From: Candidatus Brevefilum sp.
GTDB taxonomy: Bacteria > Chloroflexota > Anaerolineae > Anaerolineales > Anaerolineaceae
Direction of reading: 5' to 3'
DNA: 37,562 nt
NCBI GenBank assembly: GCA_029210815.1
Contig: JARGGB010000029.1
Span: 1-37,562 of the forward strand
This document shows positions 10,401 to 18,193 of the stretch, one piece after another (the stretch's first letter is position 1; every line of letters begins with the position of its first letter). A model generated the notes under the pieces. The model had not been told where the DNA came from. It searched no databases and saw nothing but the letters and a program-made list of their open reading frames with translations. Position numbers and translations under genes: made by a program.

Positions 10401-12591
10401 TTACCACACCTTCCGGTGCATCAACAACGACAGTGTAATCTGCACTGACGTTTGCAACGCTCTGTACCGTGCGGCTGAAAGAACACGCACCCACACACTG
10501 GCTGTTTTGATAGGACGGGATATTTAATGTCTTAACGTCTCCACCCGCAGAAGGGTCAGCATCCACAAAATTCGTGACCGTTTCATCCATCACCAAGCCT
10601 ATTAATGCGGCTTTGGTTAGGTCGATGCGGCCATTTCCGTCATCAAAAGGATCTGTTGGCGTCACACCATCTTCCTTGACAGTGGTTTCGTCATAAGCGG
10701 ACATCACGATGGCAGATTTGATCTCCATGGGCGTCCAGTCCGGGAACAAATCCATCAACAATAGTGCAGAACCAGCCCCATGCGGGCTTGCCATTGAAGT
10801 ACCGGACATCAAATCGATCTCCGCATCGGTACCCTCACCACCGTAAGGCGGCCCTTCACCAGGCGTGTTATAAGCGGCTAAAACATTCGTCCCTGGTGCT
10901 GAAACTTCAGGTGTCAGGACATCCAACAATTCAAAAGGTCCTCGTGAACTGCCCTGAGCTATGATATCTGCCCAACTGTCTTTCACACCTGCAACCTGTT
11001 CGCTGTCAATGGTTGTTTGAAGTGTTTCCGTCATCAACGCAACAATCGCGTCGCCGTCTTCTTTATCCAGCATCGCAGATGGGAGGGTTGTCCCTTCAAT
11101 GCCACCCATAATAATTGGCGGTCCAGCTGAATTGTTATAAATCAATACGGCTTCTGCGCCGGCAGCTGCCGCATTGTTAATTTTATCTGCAAAAGCACAT
11201 GTGCCACGAGAAATCAATGCAACTGCGCCGACGAAGAAATCAGCTGTGAAAGCGGAACACCCATCCAAATTACCATCATCCCCTGACCACCGGATTGGCG
11301 TGTCCAGCACATCACTTGTGAATGGTACACCCACCCCGGGTAACGCGACCGCTTCATAAAGGGCTGCTTCCTCTGGCTCATGAACTGCAACGGGATAACC
11401 AAAAATCCGCCCGTGGGTGCTGTTTGCAACAATCAGGTTCCAGGCTGGTGCCTTGTAAACTGTACTGGCGTCGGGGCCTGCATTGCCAGCCGAGGTTGAG
11501 GTAAGAATACCCGCATCCACTGCCTCCAGCATTGCCAACTCCACATCATTCTCATAAGGATTGACAGCACCACTTGACGGTCCAATGGAGTAATTTATAA
11601 CATCCACGCCGTCAATTACTGCTTGCTGTACGGCGGCAACTGAACCAGCCGTGGGACAGCCATCTGTATGACACACATCGTAAGCAATAATATTGGCATG
11701 AGGTGCCATACCAGAAATGGTTACCGGCACACCGTTATAATCAAGTTCTAAATAGTTTCCGGCTGCAGTCGATGCTGTATGAGAACCGTGTGCATTATTA
11801 TCCTCACCAAAAACTGTTTCATAACTCTGTGTATATGCATGAACGCCTACCAGCTTATCATTACAAACATAATTTGTAGGGTCAGAATCACACAAACCAA
11901 CATAATTTCCAGACCCGAAGGGGTTTTCGTGATCATACCCATCACCACCAACATCAGCAAAGGAAGGGTGATCCATATTGATGCCTGTATCAAGAACACC
12001 TATTAGCATGCCTTCGCCCTTGGTGTAAAGCTCACCAGGTGTGCTTTCTGTATCCGTCCAAAGCTGGTCGGCACCAATGAACCCTGGGCTTACATCTGTA
12101 TGCGGCTGCCAAATTTCCTCTTTTCGAACAGACCGCACGCCATCCATGGCTGCCAATTTTTGCGCTTCTGCACCTGTCATTTTTGCTGCAAAGCCGTTTA
12201 GTATGACATCGTAGCGAAAATCAATACTTAATTGCCGTCCAAATCGTGATTCCACAGCATTGATAAGCGCATCCTGTTTTTCATGCAAATAATTCAAGTA
12301 TTTGGCACTATCCTGACTTTCGACATCAATCTTCTGTTTTGTAACTGCTGGACTTGTTGCTTTAAACCCCTCAATACCTCCCCTGTATGTCGTGAGAGAT
12401 TTACCATCAAGGAGAATAATATATCGTTCTATTTTCTGAGCATCTCCCTTCTGTTGCAATTCCACGAAACCAGTTTCACTCACTGGTTCGAATATAGGAG
12501 GATCCTCCTCAGTCGTTTGCGCAATTGCTGGTGTAATAGTCATACTCACCAAAAGCACAAGACTAAAAATCTTTAATAACATCCTTTTCAT
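7438..12591 (-). CDS. Large secreted S8 serine peptidase with PA domain (Vpr/lactocepin-like)
   Basis: This is an extracellular subtilase of 1717 aa counted from the ATG at 12591. That start has AGGAG (12600-12604) eight bases upstream and begins directly with a signal peptide (MKRMLLKIFS..., cleavage after about residue 24). An in-frame ATG at 12636 would add 15 unlikely residues. Domains: I9 propeptide (about 45-160); S8 catalytic domain with D201 (LDTGIN), H268 (AHGSH), oxyanion N370 (SAGN) and S599 (GTSMASPHG); a PA domain inserted between His and Ser (about 415-505), as in Vpr and lactocepin; Fn3-like and jelly-roll/MAM-like regions; a DUF11-like region (about 1174-1255); two cadherin/Ig-like modules (from about 1519); and the tail I-I-Y-L-P-L-M-L-K. 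The last modules closely match those of the neighbouring peptidase, pointing to duplication or exchange of C-termini. Confidence 0.93.
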   Translation of the reverse strand: MKRMLLKIFSLVLLVSMTITPAIAQTTEEDPPIFEPVSETGFVELQQKGDAQKIERYIILLDGKSLTTYRGGIEGFKATSPAVTKQKIDVESQDSAKYLNYLHEKQDALINAVESRFGRQLSIDFRYDVILNGFAAKMTGAEAQKLAAMDGVRSVRKEEIWQPHTDVSPGFIGADQLWTDTESTPGELYTKGEGMLIGVLDTGINMDHPSFADVGGDGYDHENPFGSGNYVGLCDSDPTNYVCNDKLVGVHAYTQSYETVFGEDNNAHGSHTASTAAGNYLELDYNGVPVTISGMAPHANIIAYDVCHTDGCPTAGSVAAVQQAVIDGVDVINYSIGPSSGAVNPYENDVELAMLEAVDAGILTSTSAGNAGPDASTVYKAPAWNLIVANSTHGRIFGYPVAVHEPEEAALYEAVALPGVGVPFTSDVLDTPIRWSGDDGNLDGCSAFTADFFVGAVALISRGTCAFADKINNAAAAGAEAVLIYNNSAGPPIIMGGIEGTTLPSAMLDKEDGDAIVALMTETLQTTIDSEQVAGVKDSWADIIAQGSSRGPFELLDVLTPEVSAPGTNVLAAYNTPGEGPPYGGEGTDAEIDLMSGTSMASPHGAGSALLLMDLFPDWTPMEIKSAIVMSAYDETTVKEDGVTPTDPFDDGNGRIDLTKAALIGLVMDETVTNFVDADPSAGGDVKTLNIPSYQNSQCVGACSFSRTVQSVANVSADYTVVVDAPEGVVITPTPAVFTLAPGATQTIDFDINVEDAEIGTWQFATIELATEDSHSGATSILAENFETWPPEDWTIDATAESCDTWLSTESTGETNNTGGAGEAADANSDYCGDGMDTWMISPAIDLTGFDSVSLSFKSDFNDFLSADDGYVDVSIDGGTTWTNVFHYEKADFRGPRTEDVDLTAYAGEASVLLRFHYTAPGWDWWWQIDDVSVSGLTAGSLGSPITNARFPLAIMPDAGNMPDLIKKEVYRDSGGVVLEDLYSIEITEMTVETAGLTEAELYEFDLPGDPTNSDPFDNLDDVWYTTFTIPEGTKRLVLEVLETSASDLDLFYGFGLIPSEATLWDSAATPAAVEYLSWTDPIAYDWWVLVQNWGGDAEVADDITLALGLVPDTASTNFEVNGPTSVPALTEFDLEVIWDIPEMAPLSAWYGWFSLGSDAENPGNIGQTELNVYRPYDDVTKEVSSDHAVIGDTLTYMITVAPNETGADLDYVIHDVLPIGVTYVEGSLQTVGSSTPAVYDPVEDAIHWEGTMPKIEYTYQVSDNTTDPNCDTPFGGYVNLEDYGIYTQSGISGDSFAYGASMMAGTDFYGKPTTTQGVFTDDGYVLMSTENLAFSYINQDIPDPTLPNGLIAGWWRDMWVTYDAALNKGVSLATFGSGWLIEFDDSEDYWDSSLTLDYEIMAYYEADPSAGSPDIMVAFDNVVGDWGMEGSVGVEDYEGVNGTSYAYNDFNPQAGLVVCFDYTQAGADPVVITFDVTADAGLTWGSVVENTAIHEASGFGMDEEQTSVEFMVNDMPIVHDQILETLEETPLAITLTADDIYPGTLTWDVTDPAHGTLSGTAPDLTYTPDPDYYGPDSFTFTVSDGYLISEVGTITIEVININDSPQAVDDYYETDHGVLLEVPAPGVLENDFDADPTDGIYADLDETHLPEHGTLEFNTDGSFTYMPDPGFFGMDSFGYLMMGIPAPERQQELVDMATVTIKVNPEAIIYLPLMLK

Positions 12592-12905
12592 TTTTTTATC
12601 TCCTAAGTAATAATTTGGTATGTGAAAAGATTTCATTAATTATTTTTAATATTAACCTCCTTAAACAACCCATGTGAAATTAGTACGACCTTAATTAAAC
12701 AATTAAAGGCTGCATTGAATGACAATTTTCAAAATCTTTAATATGACTTTGTCCCTCCTTTCACAACTACAAACAAGTTTATCATAAATTTAAAATTTTT
12801 ACGAAATGCATCGCCTAAGGTTTTTATGATCATTTCATTAATCCAGAAGATTTTTTGCAATAATTTTTTGGTTTCATAAAATGATTTTTTTCAATCTATT
12901 AAAGC

Positions 12906-12988
12906 CAAAATCCTTGAAATCCTTATGATTTCACCCTTCGGGACGGATTTTGTGGGGCATTCTCGTAGCAAGCTGCGGGGAAATGCCC
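12906..12988. other. Nested inverted repeats: three-way-junction-like fold plus long hairpin
   Basis: An outer 8-bp perfect stem (CAAAATCC 12906-12913 with GGATTTTG 12945-12952) encloses two hairpins with hardly any free base: TGAAATC (12915-12921) with GATTTCA (12927-12933), and CCC (12934-12936) with GGG (12940-12942, loop TTC). Two bases later a 34-bp imperfect palindrome (12955-12988) pairs GGGCATT with AATGCCC and continues inward through a core of eight pairs, two of them G-T. Either strand could fold. It could be a small structured RNA, a 5' leader of the peptidase or msrB, or a palindromic repeat (REP or MITE-like). The sequence alone does not decide. Confidence 0.5.
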
Positions 12989-13334
12989 TTCTAAGATTAT
13001 AAGCAGGATCGATCGCCGTCATAAATGCTTCAATCAACCTTGCCGTGTTTGTTCTGCATTCAAATTAAATATCCCTTAAAGCCAAATTTTAAACTGCTGT
13101 GCAAATGCCGTTGTGTCAAATGGCCTCTACTAATAATTATACACCAAAAAACCAGTGTTTTTGTTCGTATCTCATTAGATATTAATTTTTTAAGAAAGGC
13201 AAAATGCTCATCATCAAAGCCCTTTGCTTGATAGTAGGTTGCAAATTTTAGACCAAACCAGATTTTTATCATTTTTTAATATTTTTGCAGACTCTTTTCT
13301 TTTTCTACAAATCCTCGCTTATACAGGTTATGTG

Positions 13335-13346
13335 ATATTCGAATAT
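13335..13346. promoter_or_regulatory. Palindrome in the msrB promoter region
   Basis: A perfect 12-bp palindrome (ATATTCGAATAT) lies 43 bases before the msrB start. It is just upstream of a possible -10 box TATCAT (13354-13359), where a repressor or activator dimer could bind. No matching -35 is clear. Confidence 0.3.
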
Positions 13347-13388
13347 ATTCCGGTATCATAAATTTGAGTTAGAAATATTGAGGAGCAA

Positions 13389-13793
13389 ATGATGATACAG
13401 AAAATTCAAAAATCGGATGCCGAATGGCGCGCGCAGCTCACCAAGGAGCAATATGAAGTCACAAGGCGTAAAGGGACCGAACCACCCTTTTGCGGCATGT
13501 TCTACGATCACAAACAGGATGGGGCTTACCACTGCGTGTGCTGTGATCTGCCAATCTTTTCATCAGTGCATAAATTTACTTCCGACACTGGCTGGCCCAG
13601 CTTTTTCAAGCCAGTCGATGAAGCGCACATTGAATACCATCAGGACAGAAGTTTCGGTATGCGCCGCACAGAGATTGCCTGTGCCCGCTGTGATGCCCAT
13701 CTTGGCCACATCTTCAAGGATGGACCCAAACCGACCGGGCTGCGTTATTGCATCAATTCCGTCGCGTTAAAATTTGTGCCAGAAGAAAAATAA
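13389..13793 (+). CDS. msrB: Peptide-methionine (R)-S-oxide reductase MsrB
   Basis: MsrB reduces the R form of methionine sulfoxide in proteins, repairing oxidative damage. The 134-aa protein is full length for a single-domain MsrB. Zinc ligands are C49/C52 and C98/C101. The catalytic cysteine is C121 in the R-Y-C-I-N-S motif, and G-W-P-S-F (68-72) is conserved. The usual resolving cysteine just before GWPSF is replaced by Thr (DTGWPSF), as in many MsrBs, so recycling probably uses thioredoxin or another cysteine directly. AGGAG at 13381-13385 fits the second ATG (13392) slightly better than the first (13389). The gene stands alone, with palindromic elements on both sides. In an anaerobe it suggests occasional exposure to oxygen. 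Confidence 0.95.
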   Translation: MMIQKIQKSDAEWRAQLTKEQYEVTRRKGTEPPFCGMFYDHKQDGAYHCVCCDLPIFSSVHKFTSDTGWPSFFKPVDEAHIEYHQDRSFGMRRTEIACARCDAHLGHIFKDGPKPTGLRYCINSVALKFVPEEK

Positions 13794-13835
13794 AAAGAAT
13801 TACACATAAAATTCATAATCACAATTATTCTGTAA

Positions 13836-13878
13836 GGGCTCGGCTGTCTTCGATTCCTCGACACTTCGTGCCGAGCCC
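13836..13878. repeat. Inverted repeat downstream of msrB (REP-like or terminator)
   Basis: GGGCTCGGC (13836-13844) pairs perfectly with GCCGAGCCC (13870-13878). The 25-base interior can form a smaller stem (TCGA 13850-13853 with TCGA 13858-13861, or TGTC with GACA). The T run (five T residues) begins more than ten bases after the stem, which is poor for an intrinsic terminator. The branched, GC-rich form resembles repetitive extragenic palindromes. Confidence 0.45.
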
Positions 13879-14015
13879 CTACCTGAGAATTTTTAATTAT
13901 GCAGTGTAAAACCAACTATCAATAATTTTCGTCATTGTTGTTTATCCCCACTTATAATCCTGCCCAAATGACGGTACAATCAAACAAGTAATGAAAAGTA
14001 CGGATAGGAATTAGG

Positions 14016-14021
14016 TATAAT
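14016..14021 (+). promoter_or_regulatory. -10 box placed for a leaderless start of the NYN-LOTUS gene
   Basis: A perfect TATAAT ends six bases before the A of the ATG at 14028. The usual start point, about seven bases after the box, would be that A itself, giving a leaderless mRNA. There is no Shine-Dalgarno at a useful distance, which agrees. A -35 match is weak. Confidence 0.5.
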
Positions 14022-14027
14022 TTACAC

Positions 14028-14789
14028 ATGGCAAGAACGACACAAATGCAGCAAGAAAGTTTTGAAGATATCGAACGACGGATCGCCATCCTGATCGATG
14101 GTGACAACGCACAGGCTTCACTGATCGAGCAGATCCTGGTAGAAGCCGGCAAATACGGCAGTGCAACCATTCGCAGGGTTTACGGCGATTGGACCACACC
14201 CAACATGAACTCCTGGAAGGATACGCTCAATATTCACGCCTTCCAGCCCATTCAGCAATTCCGATATACCGTCGGGAAAAATGCCACCGACAGCGCCATG
14301 ATCATTGACGCGATGGACATCATGCATTCCCACCAGGTGGACGGCTTTTGCCTGGTATCCAGCGACAGCGATTACACACGCCTGGCAACCCGCATCCGTG
14401 AAAGCGGCATGCTTGTGGTGGGTATTGGTGAGAAGAAAACACCGCGCGCCTTTGTCAGTGCCTGCAATGTTTTTATCTACACTGAAAACATCAAGAGCCG
14501 CAGGGGCACCGCCAGCAGCAGCAAACCTCGTAAGACAAATCACATGAGCCCCCAGGAGAAAGAACTTGTCGAACTGGTCAGCCAGGCGATGGACATGGTC
14601 GGCCCAGATGATGACGGTTGGACCCGGCTTTCGGAGGTAGGCACTGCCTTACGCAGGATTGACCCGGGTTTCGACCCCCGCAGTTACGGCCATCGGCAAT
14701 TATCCCAAATGATAAAAAACCACGGCCGCTGGATTGAAATGCGAAAAGCTGCTAATGGTGCTATCATTGAGATCCGTTTGCGAGATTAA
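14028..14789 (+). CDS. NYN-domain (PIN-like/LabA-DUF88) putative ribonuclease with C-terminal LOTUS/OST-HTH domain
   Basis: The 253-aa cytosolic protein has an N-terminal NYN domain (about 18-155) of the PIN-like nuclease fold. The acidic residues expected around the metal site are D24 and D26 (ILIDGDN), D88 (ATDSAM), D94 and D113/D115 (SSDSDY). Residues about 175-245 form a winged-helix LOTUS/OST-HTH domain (E-L-V-x-L-V start, then L-S-Q-M-I), a domain known to bind RNA or protein partners. A Ser/Lys-rich linker (157-172) joins them. The family is common in bacteria but mostly uncharacterised; RNA cleavage or processing is inferred. Translation probably starts on a leaderless mRNA. A terminator follows, so it is probably monocistronic. 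Confidence 0.88.
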   Translation: MARTTQMQQESFEDIERRIAILIDGDNAQASLIEQILVEAGKYGSATIRRVYGDWTTPNMNSWKDTLNIHAFQPIQQFRYTVGKNATDSAMIIDAMDIMHSHQVDGFCLVSSDSDYTRLATRIRESGMLVVGIGEKKTPRAFVSACNVFIYTENIKSRRGTASSSKPRKTNHMSPQEKELVELVSQAMDMVGPDDDGWTRLSEVGTALRRIDPGFDPRSYGHRQLSQMIKNHGRWIEMRKAANGAIIEIRLRD

Positions 14790-14806
14790 AACAAAAGTAA
14801 ATTTAC

Positions 14807-14835
14807 AACAGGTGCAGCAAATAGCTGCATCTGTT
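14807..14835 (+). terminator. Terminator after the NYN-LOTUS gene
   Basis: A 12-bp stem with one G-T pair (14807-14818 with 14824-14835, loop of 5) ends in a T-rich stretch. It begins 18 bases after the stop codon and separates this gene from the HD hydrolase gene. Confidence 0.75.
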
Positions 14836-14876
14836 TTATTAACAAAAGTTATTTACGATAAGGAACCCATAAAACC

Positions 14877-15491
14877 ATGAATGAGGGACTGGATTTCCTC
14901 ACAATTCTTGATGCCGTTGTATTTGCCGCTGAAAAACACCAGGGGCAGGTGCGGAAAAACAAACACCACTCACCCTACATCACCCATCCACTGCTTGTCG
15001 CAAGAGCCATTTACGAAATAGGCACCATTGATGAAACTTACATATTAACTGCAGCTATTCTCCATGACACCCTTGAAGATACGAGAACGACAGCGCAGGA
15101 AATTGCAGATCGCTTTGGCGACAGGGTTTTATCAATTGTTCTGGAAGTCACCGATGATAAATCAGAAGAGAAAATGGATCGCAAACGAAACCAGGTGATC
15201 CATGCACCCAATCTTTCCTATGAGGGAAGAATCATCAAGCTGGCTGATAAATTGATCAACTTTCGTGATATCCTCAATGACCCACCAGAAGATTGGCCGC
15301 TGGAAAGACGGCGGGATTACATCCAGTGGGGCGCGGATGTGGTCGAAAACATCAGGGGCACAAACAGCCTCCTTGAAGCAGCTTTTGACCAGGTCTTATC
15401 CGAAGCACAGGGAAGACTTAACTTTAAGATATTGCCCTTTGAAACCGTTGACGAACGTCCTTGGGGTCCAAATTCAAGTGGATTTTCTTAA
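14877..15491 (+). CDS. HD-domain hydrolase, MESH1-like small alarmone (ppGpp) hydrolase candidate
   Basis: The 204-aa protein is a stand-alone HD domain resembling the hydrolase half of RelA/SpoT and MESH1. Metal ligands are visible as H37 (ITHP), H63-D64 (ILHD) and D124 (KLADK). E67-D68 (TLED) and the VTDDK motif (91-95) are typical of the MESH1/SpoT branch. Enzymes of this type remove the 3'-pyrophosphate from (p)ppGpp; some MESH1 enzymes also act on NADPH. No synthetase, TGS or ACT domain is attached. An AAGGA is present about 12 bases before the ATG, rather far. The family assignment is firm. The substrate is inferred. Confidence 0.85.
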   Translation: MNEGLDFLTILDAVVFAAEKHQGQVRKNKHHSPYITHPLLVARAIYEIGTIDETYILTAAILHDTLEDTRTTAQEIADRFGDRVLSIVLEVTDDKSEEKMDRKRNQVIHAPNLSYEGRIIKLADKLINFRDILNDPPEDWPLERRRDYIQWGADVVENIRGTNSLLEAAFDQVLSEAQGRLNFKILPFETVDERPWGPNSSGFS

Positions 15492-15532
15492 GGTGCAGTA
15501 AACCGCCATTCAACTTTACTAGCACATAATCA

Positions 15533-15570
15533 AAAACCCGCATGGATCAACACACAACCATGCGAGTTTT
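15533..15570. terminator. Bidirectional terminator between HD hydrolase and GH3 genes
   Basis: CGCATGG (15539-15545) pairs with CCATGCG (15558-15564), extended after a mismatch by C-G and A4/T4 pairs (15533-15537 with 15566-15570). The A and T flanks allow termination of both converging genes, and the GH3 stop is at 15591. Confidence 0.8.
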
Positions 15571-15590
15571 ATTGTTAATTCTGGGTTCGT

Positions 15591-18080
15591 TTAGTTAGTC
15601 GCCTCTTTCAATTCAAAACGCCCTTGTAAACGAATATCTCGGGAACTTGCACCTACCAGCACCTCAAATTCACCGACTTCTGCCACCCAGGCTTTTTGAT
15701 AGGGGTCATAATAGGAAAGACCTCGAGGTGTCAGGCTGAATTCTACAACCTGTGTCTCACCCGGCTTAAGCTGCACCTTTTCAAACCCTTTCAGTTCCTT
15801 GTAAGGTCGAATCAGCGTCGATTGAACATCTCTGACATAGAGCTGAACCACTTCCTTGCCGGGCACCTGACCAGTGTTCTCAATCGTGACCGAAACCTTG
15901 AAATCCTCCCCCGTAAACACCTCACCTGGGAATGCTATTTCGCTGTATAAGAAGCCTGTGTAGCTCAATCCATGCCCAAAGGGAAATGCTGGTTCGACAT
16001 CCTTTGTGTCATAATATCGGTAACCAACAAATAAGCCTTCGCCATATTGAACATCTTTCCATCCCGGGTAATGCAAATAGGCAGGGTTGTCTTCCAGGCG
16101 TTTGGGGTAGCTGACGGTCAGCTTTCCTGAGGGATTAACATCTCCAAACAAGATATCTGCCAATGCATGCCCGCCCTCCTGGCCAGGATAGTAGGACAGA
16201 AGGATGCCATCCACAAGGTCCACCCACGGCATCGCCACAGGCGCACCAACATTGACCACAACAACGGTATTCTTATTGACCTCAGCGACGGCTTTAACAA
16301 GCGCATCCTGACCGCCCGGCAGATCCATGTTGGGCCGATCATGTCCCTCACTTTCGTACATGTCGGCAAATCCCACCACAACAACAGCTGCATCACTTTG
16401 CTTGGCAAGGTCCACAGCCCGAGTAAGCAGGTCCCCTTCTACATTGAGCGACGGCAGATAGGCAAAATTGAAAAAGGCATGCATATTATTTTTGCCGCTC
16501 TCGTACTCGATTTGCAAATCATACTGACAATCTTTTTCCAGGTTGAAATTAACGCCTTTCTCAATCTCGTCCCAATTCAAATTCGATGATGCTGCTGGGC
16601 TAACTGCATTTTCCAATAAAAGTTCACCGTCAATCCAAAGCCTTGAGGTGCCTGTATTGCTGAGGAAGAAACGGGTGTCACCAGACACAGGGGAAGTGAA
16701 CATACCCCGCCATCGAATGCTGAATGCTTCAGGGTCAATGACGCCTTGCTCTGGGCCGCCCCCGCTCCACCAGTGTTGAATTCTTGAATCAACGCGCACC
16801 AATGTCGGTTCGCCCGAAAGATCCATGTTGTTATATAAAGATGTTTCCAGGCCAGGGGTTTTCCCATCGAGATGTGTCAGGCATTCGTCTGGAACAATTG
16901 TTGGAGAAACACGGTTATCATAGCCAGGTGTGAATTCAACGGTCATTTCATCCCCAAGTTTATCCCGCAATCCCTGCAAGGGCGTTACCCAGTAGGGAGG
17001 ATCAACGCGAGAACTGCCGCCGCCGCTGATCTCCTGGTCTGCGTTCAAACCGATCACCGCCAGCTTCTTGATGGATTTCCGGTCAAGCGGCAAGATTTGG
17101 TTTTCATTTTTCAATAAGACCATTGATTCTGCAGCGACTTCTCGTGCTAAAGCCCGGTGCTCTTTTGTATCACCACTGCCTTCAGGATAATCAGCCTCAC
17201 CTATCACACCTGTCCAGAATAAAAGCCTTAAAATCCGTTGAGCAGCTTCATCCACAAATTTCTCGTCCAACTGCCAGTTATTGACGGCAGCCACCAGGTC
17301 TTCGCCAAAATAACGCGCCGGTCCGGGCATTTCCAGGTCTAAACCTGCTTTAATTGGCTTAAAGATGTCATGGACAGCGTTCCAATCCGAAACAACTACG
17401 CCTTCAAAACCCCATTCCTCCTTGAGGATCTTTCGCAATAAAATTTCATTTTCACTGGCATAATCGCCATTAACCCTGTTATAAGAACACATGACCGTCC
17501 AGGGATGGCCTTCTTTGACAATACTTTCAAAAGCAGGCAGGTAGATTTCCCTTAAAGTGCGTTCATCCACCACTGAATTCCCTCGAAACCTCTCATATTC
17601 CTGGTTGTTGGCGGCAAAGTGCTTAACAGAAGCGCCAACACCCTGGCTCTGCAAGCCCTTTACATATGCAATCCCAATCTGACCAGCAAGATATGGATCC
17701 TCTGAATAGGTTTCAAAATTGCGCCCGCCTAAGGGCGACCGAACGATGTTCACACAGGGACCCAGCAGGATGTGGCATTCGAGATGGCGAGTCTCTTCGC
17801 CCAGACCAATACCCACCCGCCTGATCAGTTCCCTGTTCCAGGTGGATGCCATTGAAATGCCAGTTGGATAAGCAGTCGCTTTGCTTACCAACCTGCCCGA
17901 ACCCTGCCCACCCGTTCGAACGCCATGGGGGCCATCCGTCACAACGATCGATGAAAGGTTTAATCGCTCAATGGGCATTGTCGCCCAGTTGTTTTTTCCG
18001 GATAACAATGCCACTTTCTCCGGCAAAGTCATCTGCCCTAATAAATATTCAACTTCTTCTGAATGCAAGTTTTGTTTCAC
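15591..18080 (-). CDS. GH3 family beta-glycosidase (beta-glucosidase type) with inserted PA14 domain
   Basis: This exo-acting retaining glycosidase has 829 aa. The N-terminal TIM-barrel (about 15-290) has K153-H154 and the nucleophile D232 in VVVSDWN. The second alpha/beta domain is split by a PA14 domain (about 415-545, W-x-G-x-F and G-x-S-R-L-W-I-D-G pattern), which in GH3 enzymes shapes the sugar site. The acid/base region is the E-S-E-G-H-D-R motif at 576-582. A fibronectin-type III-like domain (about 740-820) closes the protein. There is no signal peptide, so it acts inside the cell on imported oligosaccharides. The start is GTG (18078-18080) with AAAGGAG eight bases upstream. Beta-glucosidase is the likeliest activity; xylosidase or other beta-linked substrates cannot be excluded. 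Confidence 0.92.
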   Translation of the reverse strand: MKQNLHSEEVEYLLGQMTLPEKVALLSGKNNWATMPIERLNLSSIVVTDGPHGVRTGGQGSGRLVSKATAYPTGISMASTWNRELIRRVGIGLGEETRHLECHILLGPCVNIVRSPLGGRNFETYSEDPYLAGQIGIAYVKGLQSQGVGASVKHFAANNQEYERFRGNSVVDERTLREIYLPAFESIVKEGHPWTVMCSYNRVNGDYASENEILLRKILKEEWGFEGVVVSDWNAVHDIFKPIKAGLDLEMPGPARYFGEDLVAAVNNWQLDEKFVDEAAQRILRLLFWTGVIGEADYPEGSGDTKEHRALAREVAAESMVLLKNENQILPLDRKSIKKLAVIGLNADQEISGGGSSRVDPPYWVTPLQGLRDKLGDEMTVEFTPGYDNRVSPTIVPDECLTHLDGKTPGLETSLYNNMDLSGEPTLVRVDSRIQHWWSGGGPEQGVIDPEAFSIRWRGMFTSPVSGDTRFFLSNTGTSRLWIDGELLLENAVSPAASSNLNWDEIEKGVNFNLEKDCQYDLQIEYESGKNNMHAFFNFAYLPSLNVEGDLLTRAVDLAKQSDAAVVVVGFADMYESEGHDRPNMDLPGGQDALVKAVAEVNKNTVVVVNVGAPVAMPWVDLVDGILLSYYPGQEGGHALADILFGDVNPSGKLTVSYPKRLEDNPAYLHYPGWKDVQYGEGLFVGYRYYDTKDVEPAFPFGHGLSYTGFLYSEIAFPGEVFTGEDFKVSVTIENTGQVPGKEVVQLYVRDVQSTLIRPYKELKGFEKVQLKPGETQVVEFSLTPRGLSYYDPYQKAWVAEVGEFEVLVGASSRDIRLQGRFELKEATN

Positions 18081-18193
18081 TGACCACGCTCCTTTCGCAA
18101 ACCATACGTATATAAAACATTATAAACTGAATTAAGACAGGTAAAATAAGAACAGGCGTATTTTCACCATAAAATTATATCAAAAGGACCATT

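Larger units (their letters stand above)
12592..13388. other. 797-bp gene-free AT-rich gap between divergent S8 peptidase and msrB
   Basis: No convincing gene is visible. Overlapping open frames of 68 and 70 codons near 13025-13272 have no ribosome site and a composition expected by chance. The part next to the peptidase (12637-12900) is very AT-rich and presumably carries its promoter, though none is clear. A strong AAGGAGGT-like stretch on the minus strand (about 12655-12662) lies about 19 bases before the ATG at 12636 and does not fit any good start. The centre holds the nested inverted repeats at 12906-12988, and the right part holds the msrB promoter region. Confidence 0.6.

Noticed and set aside
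12591-12636. Start of the second S8 peptidase at the ATG at 12636
   Set aside because: The ATG at 12591 has AGGAG at proper spacing and begins with a clean signal peptide.
13025-13272. Overlapping open frames of 68 codons (plus) and 70 codons (minus) in the gap before msrB
   Set aside because: Neither has a ribosome site, a recognised motif or biased codon use, and both lie in AT-rich intergenic DNA.
14118-14543. 141-codon open frame on the minus strand inside the NYN-LOTUS gene
   Set aside because: Shadow of the real gene; no motifs and no start signal.
18081-18193. Possible Crp or Fnr binding site between the GH3 and Crp-family genes
   Set aside because: No TGTGA-N6-TCACA or TTGAT-N4-ATCAA-like palindrome could be found there.
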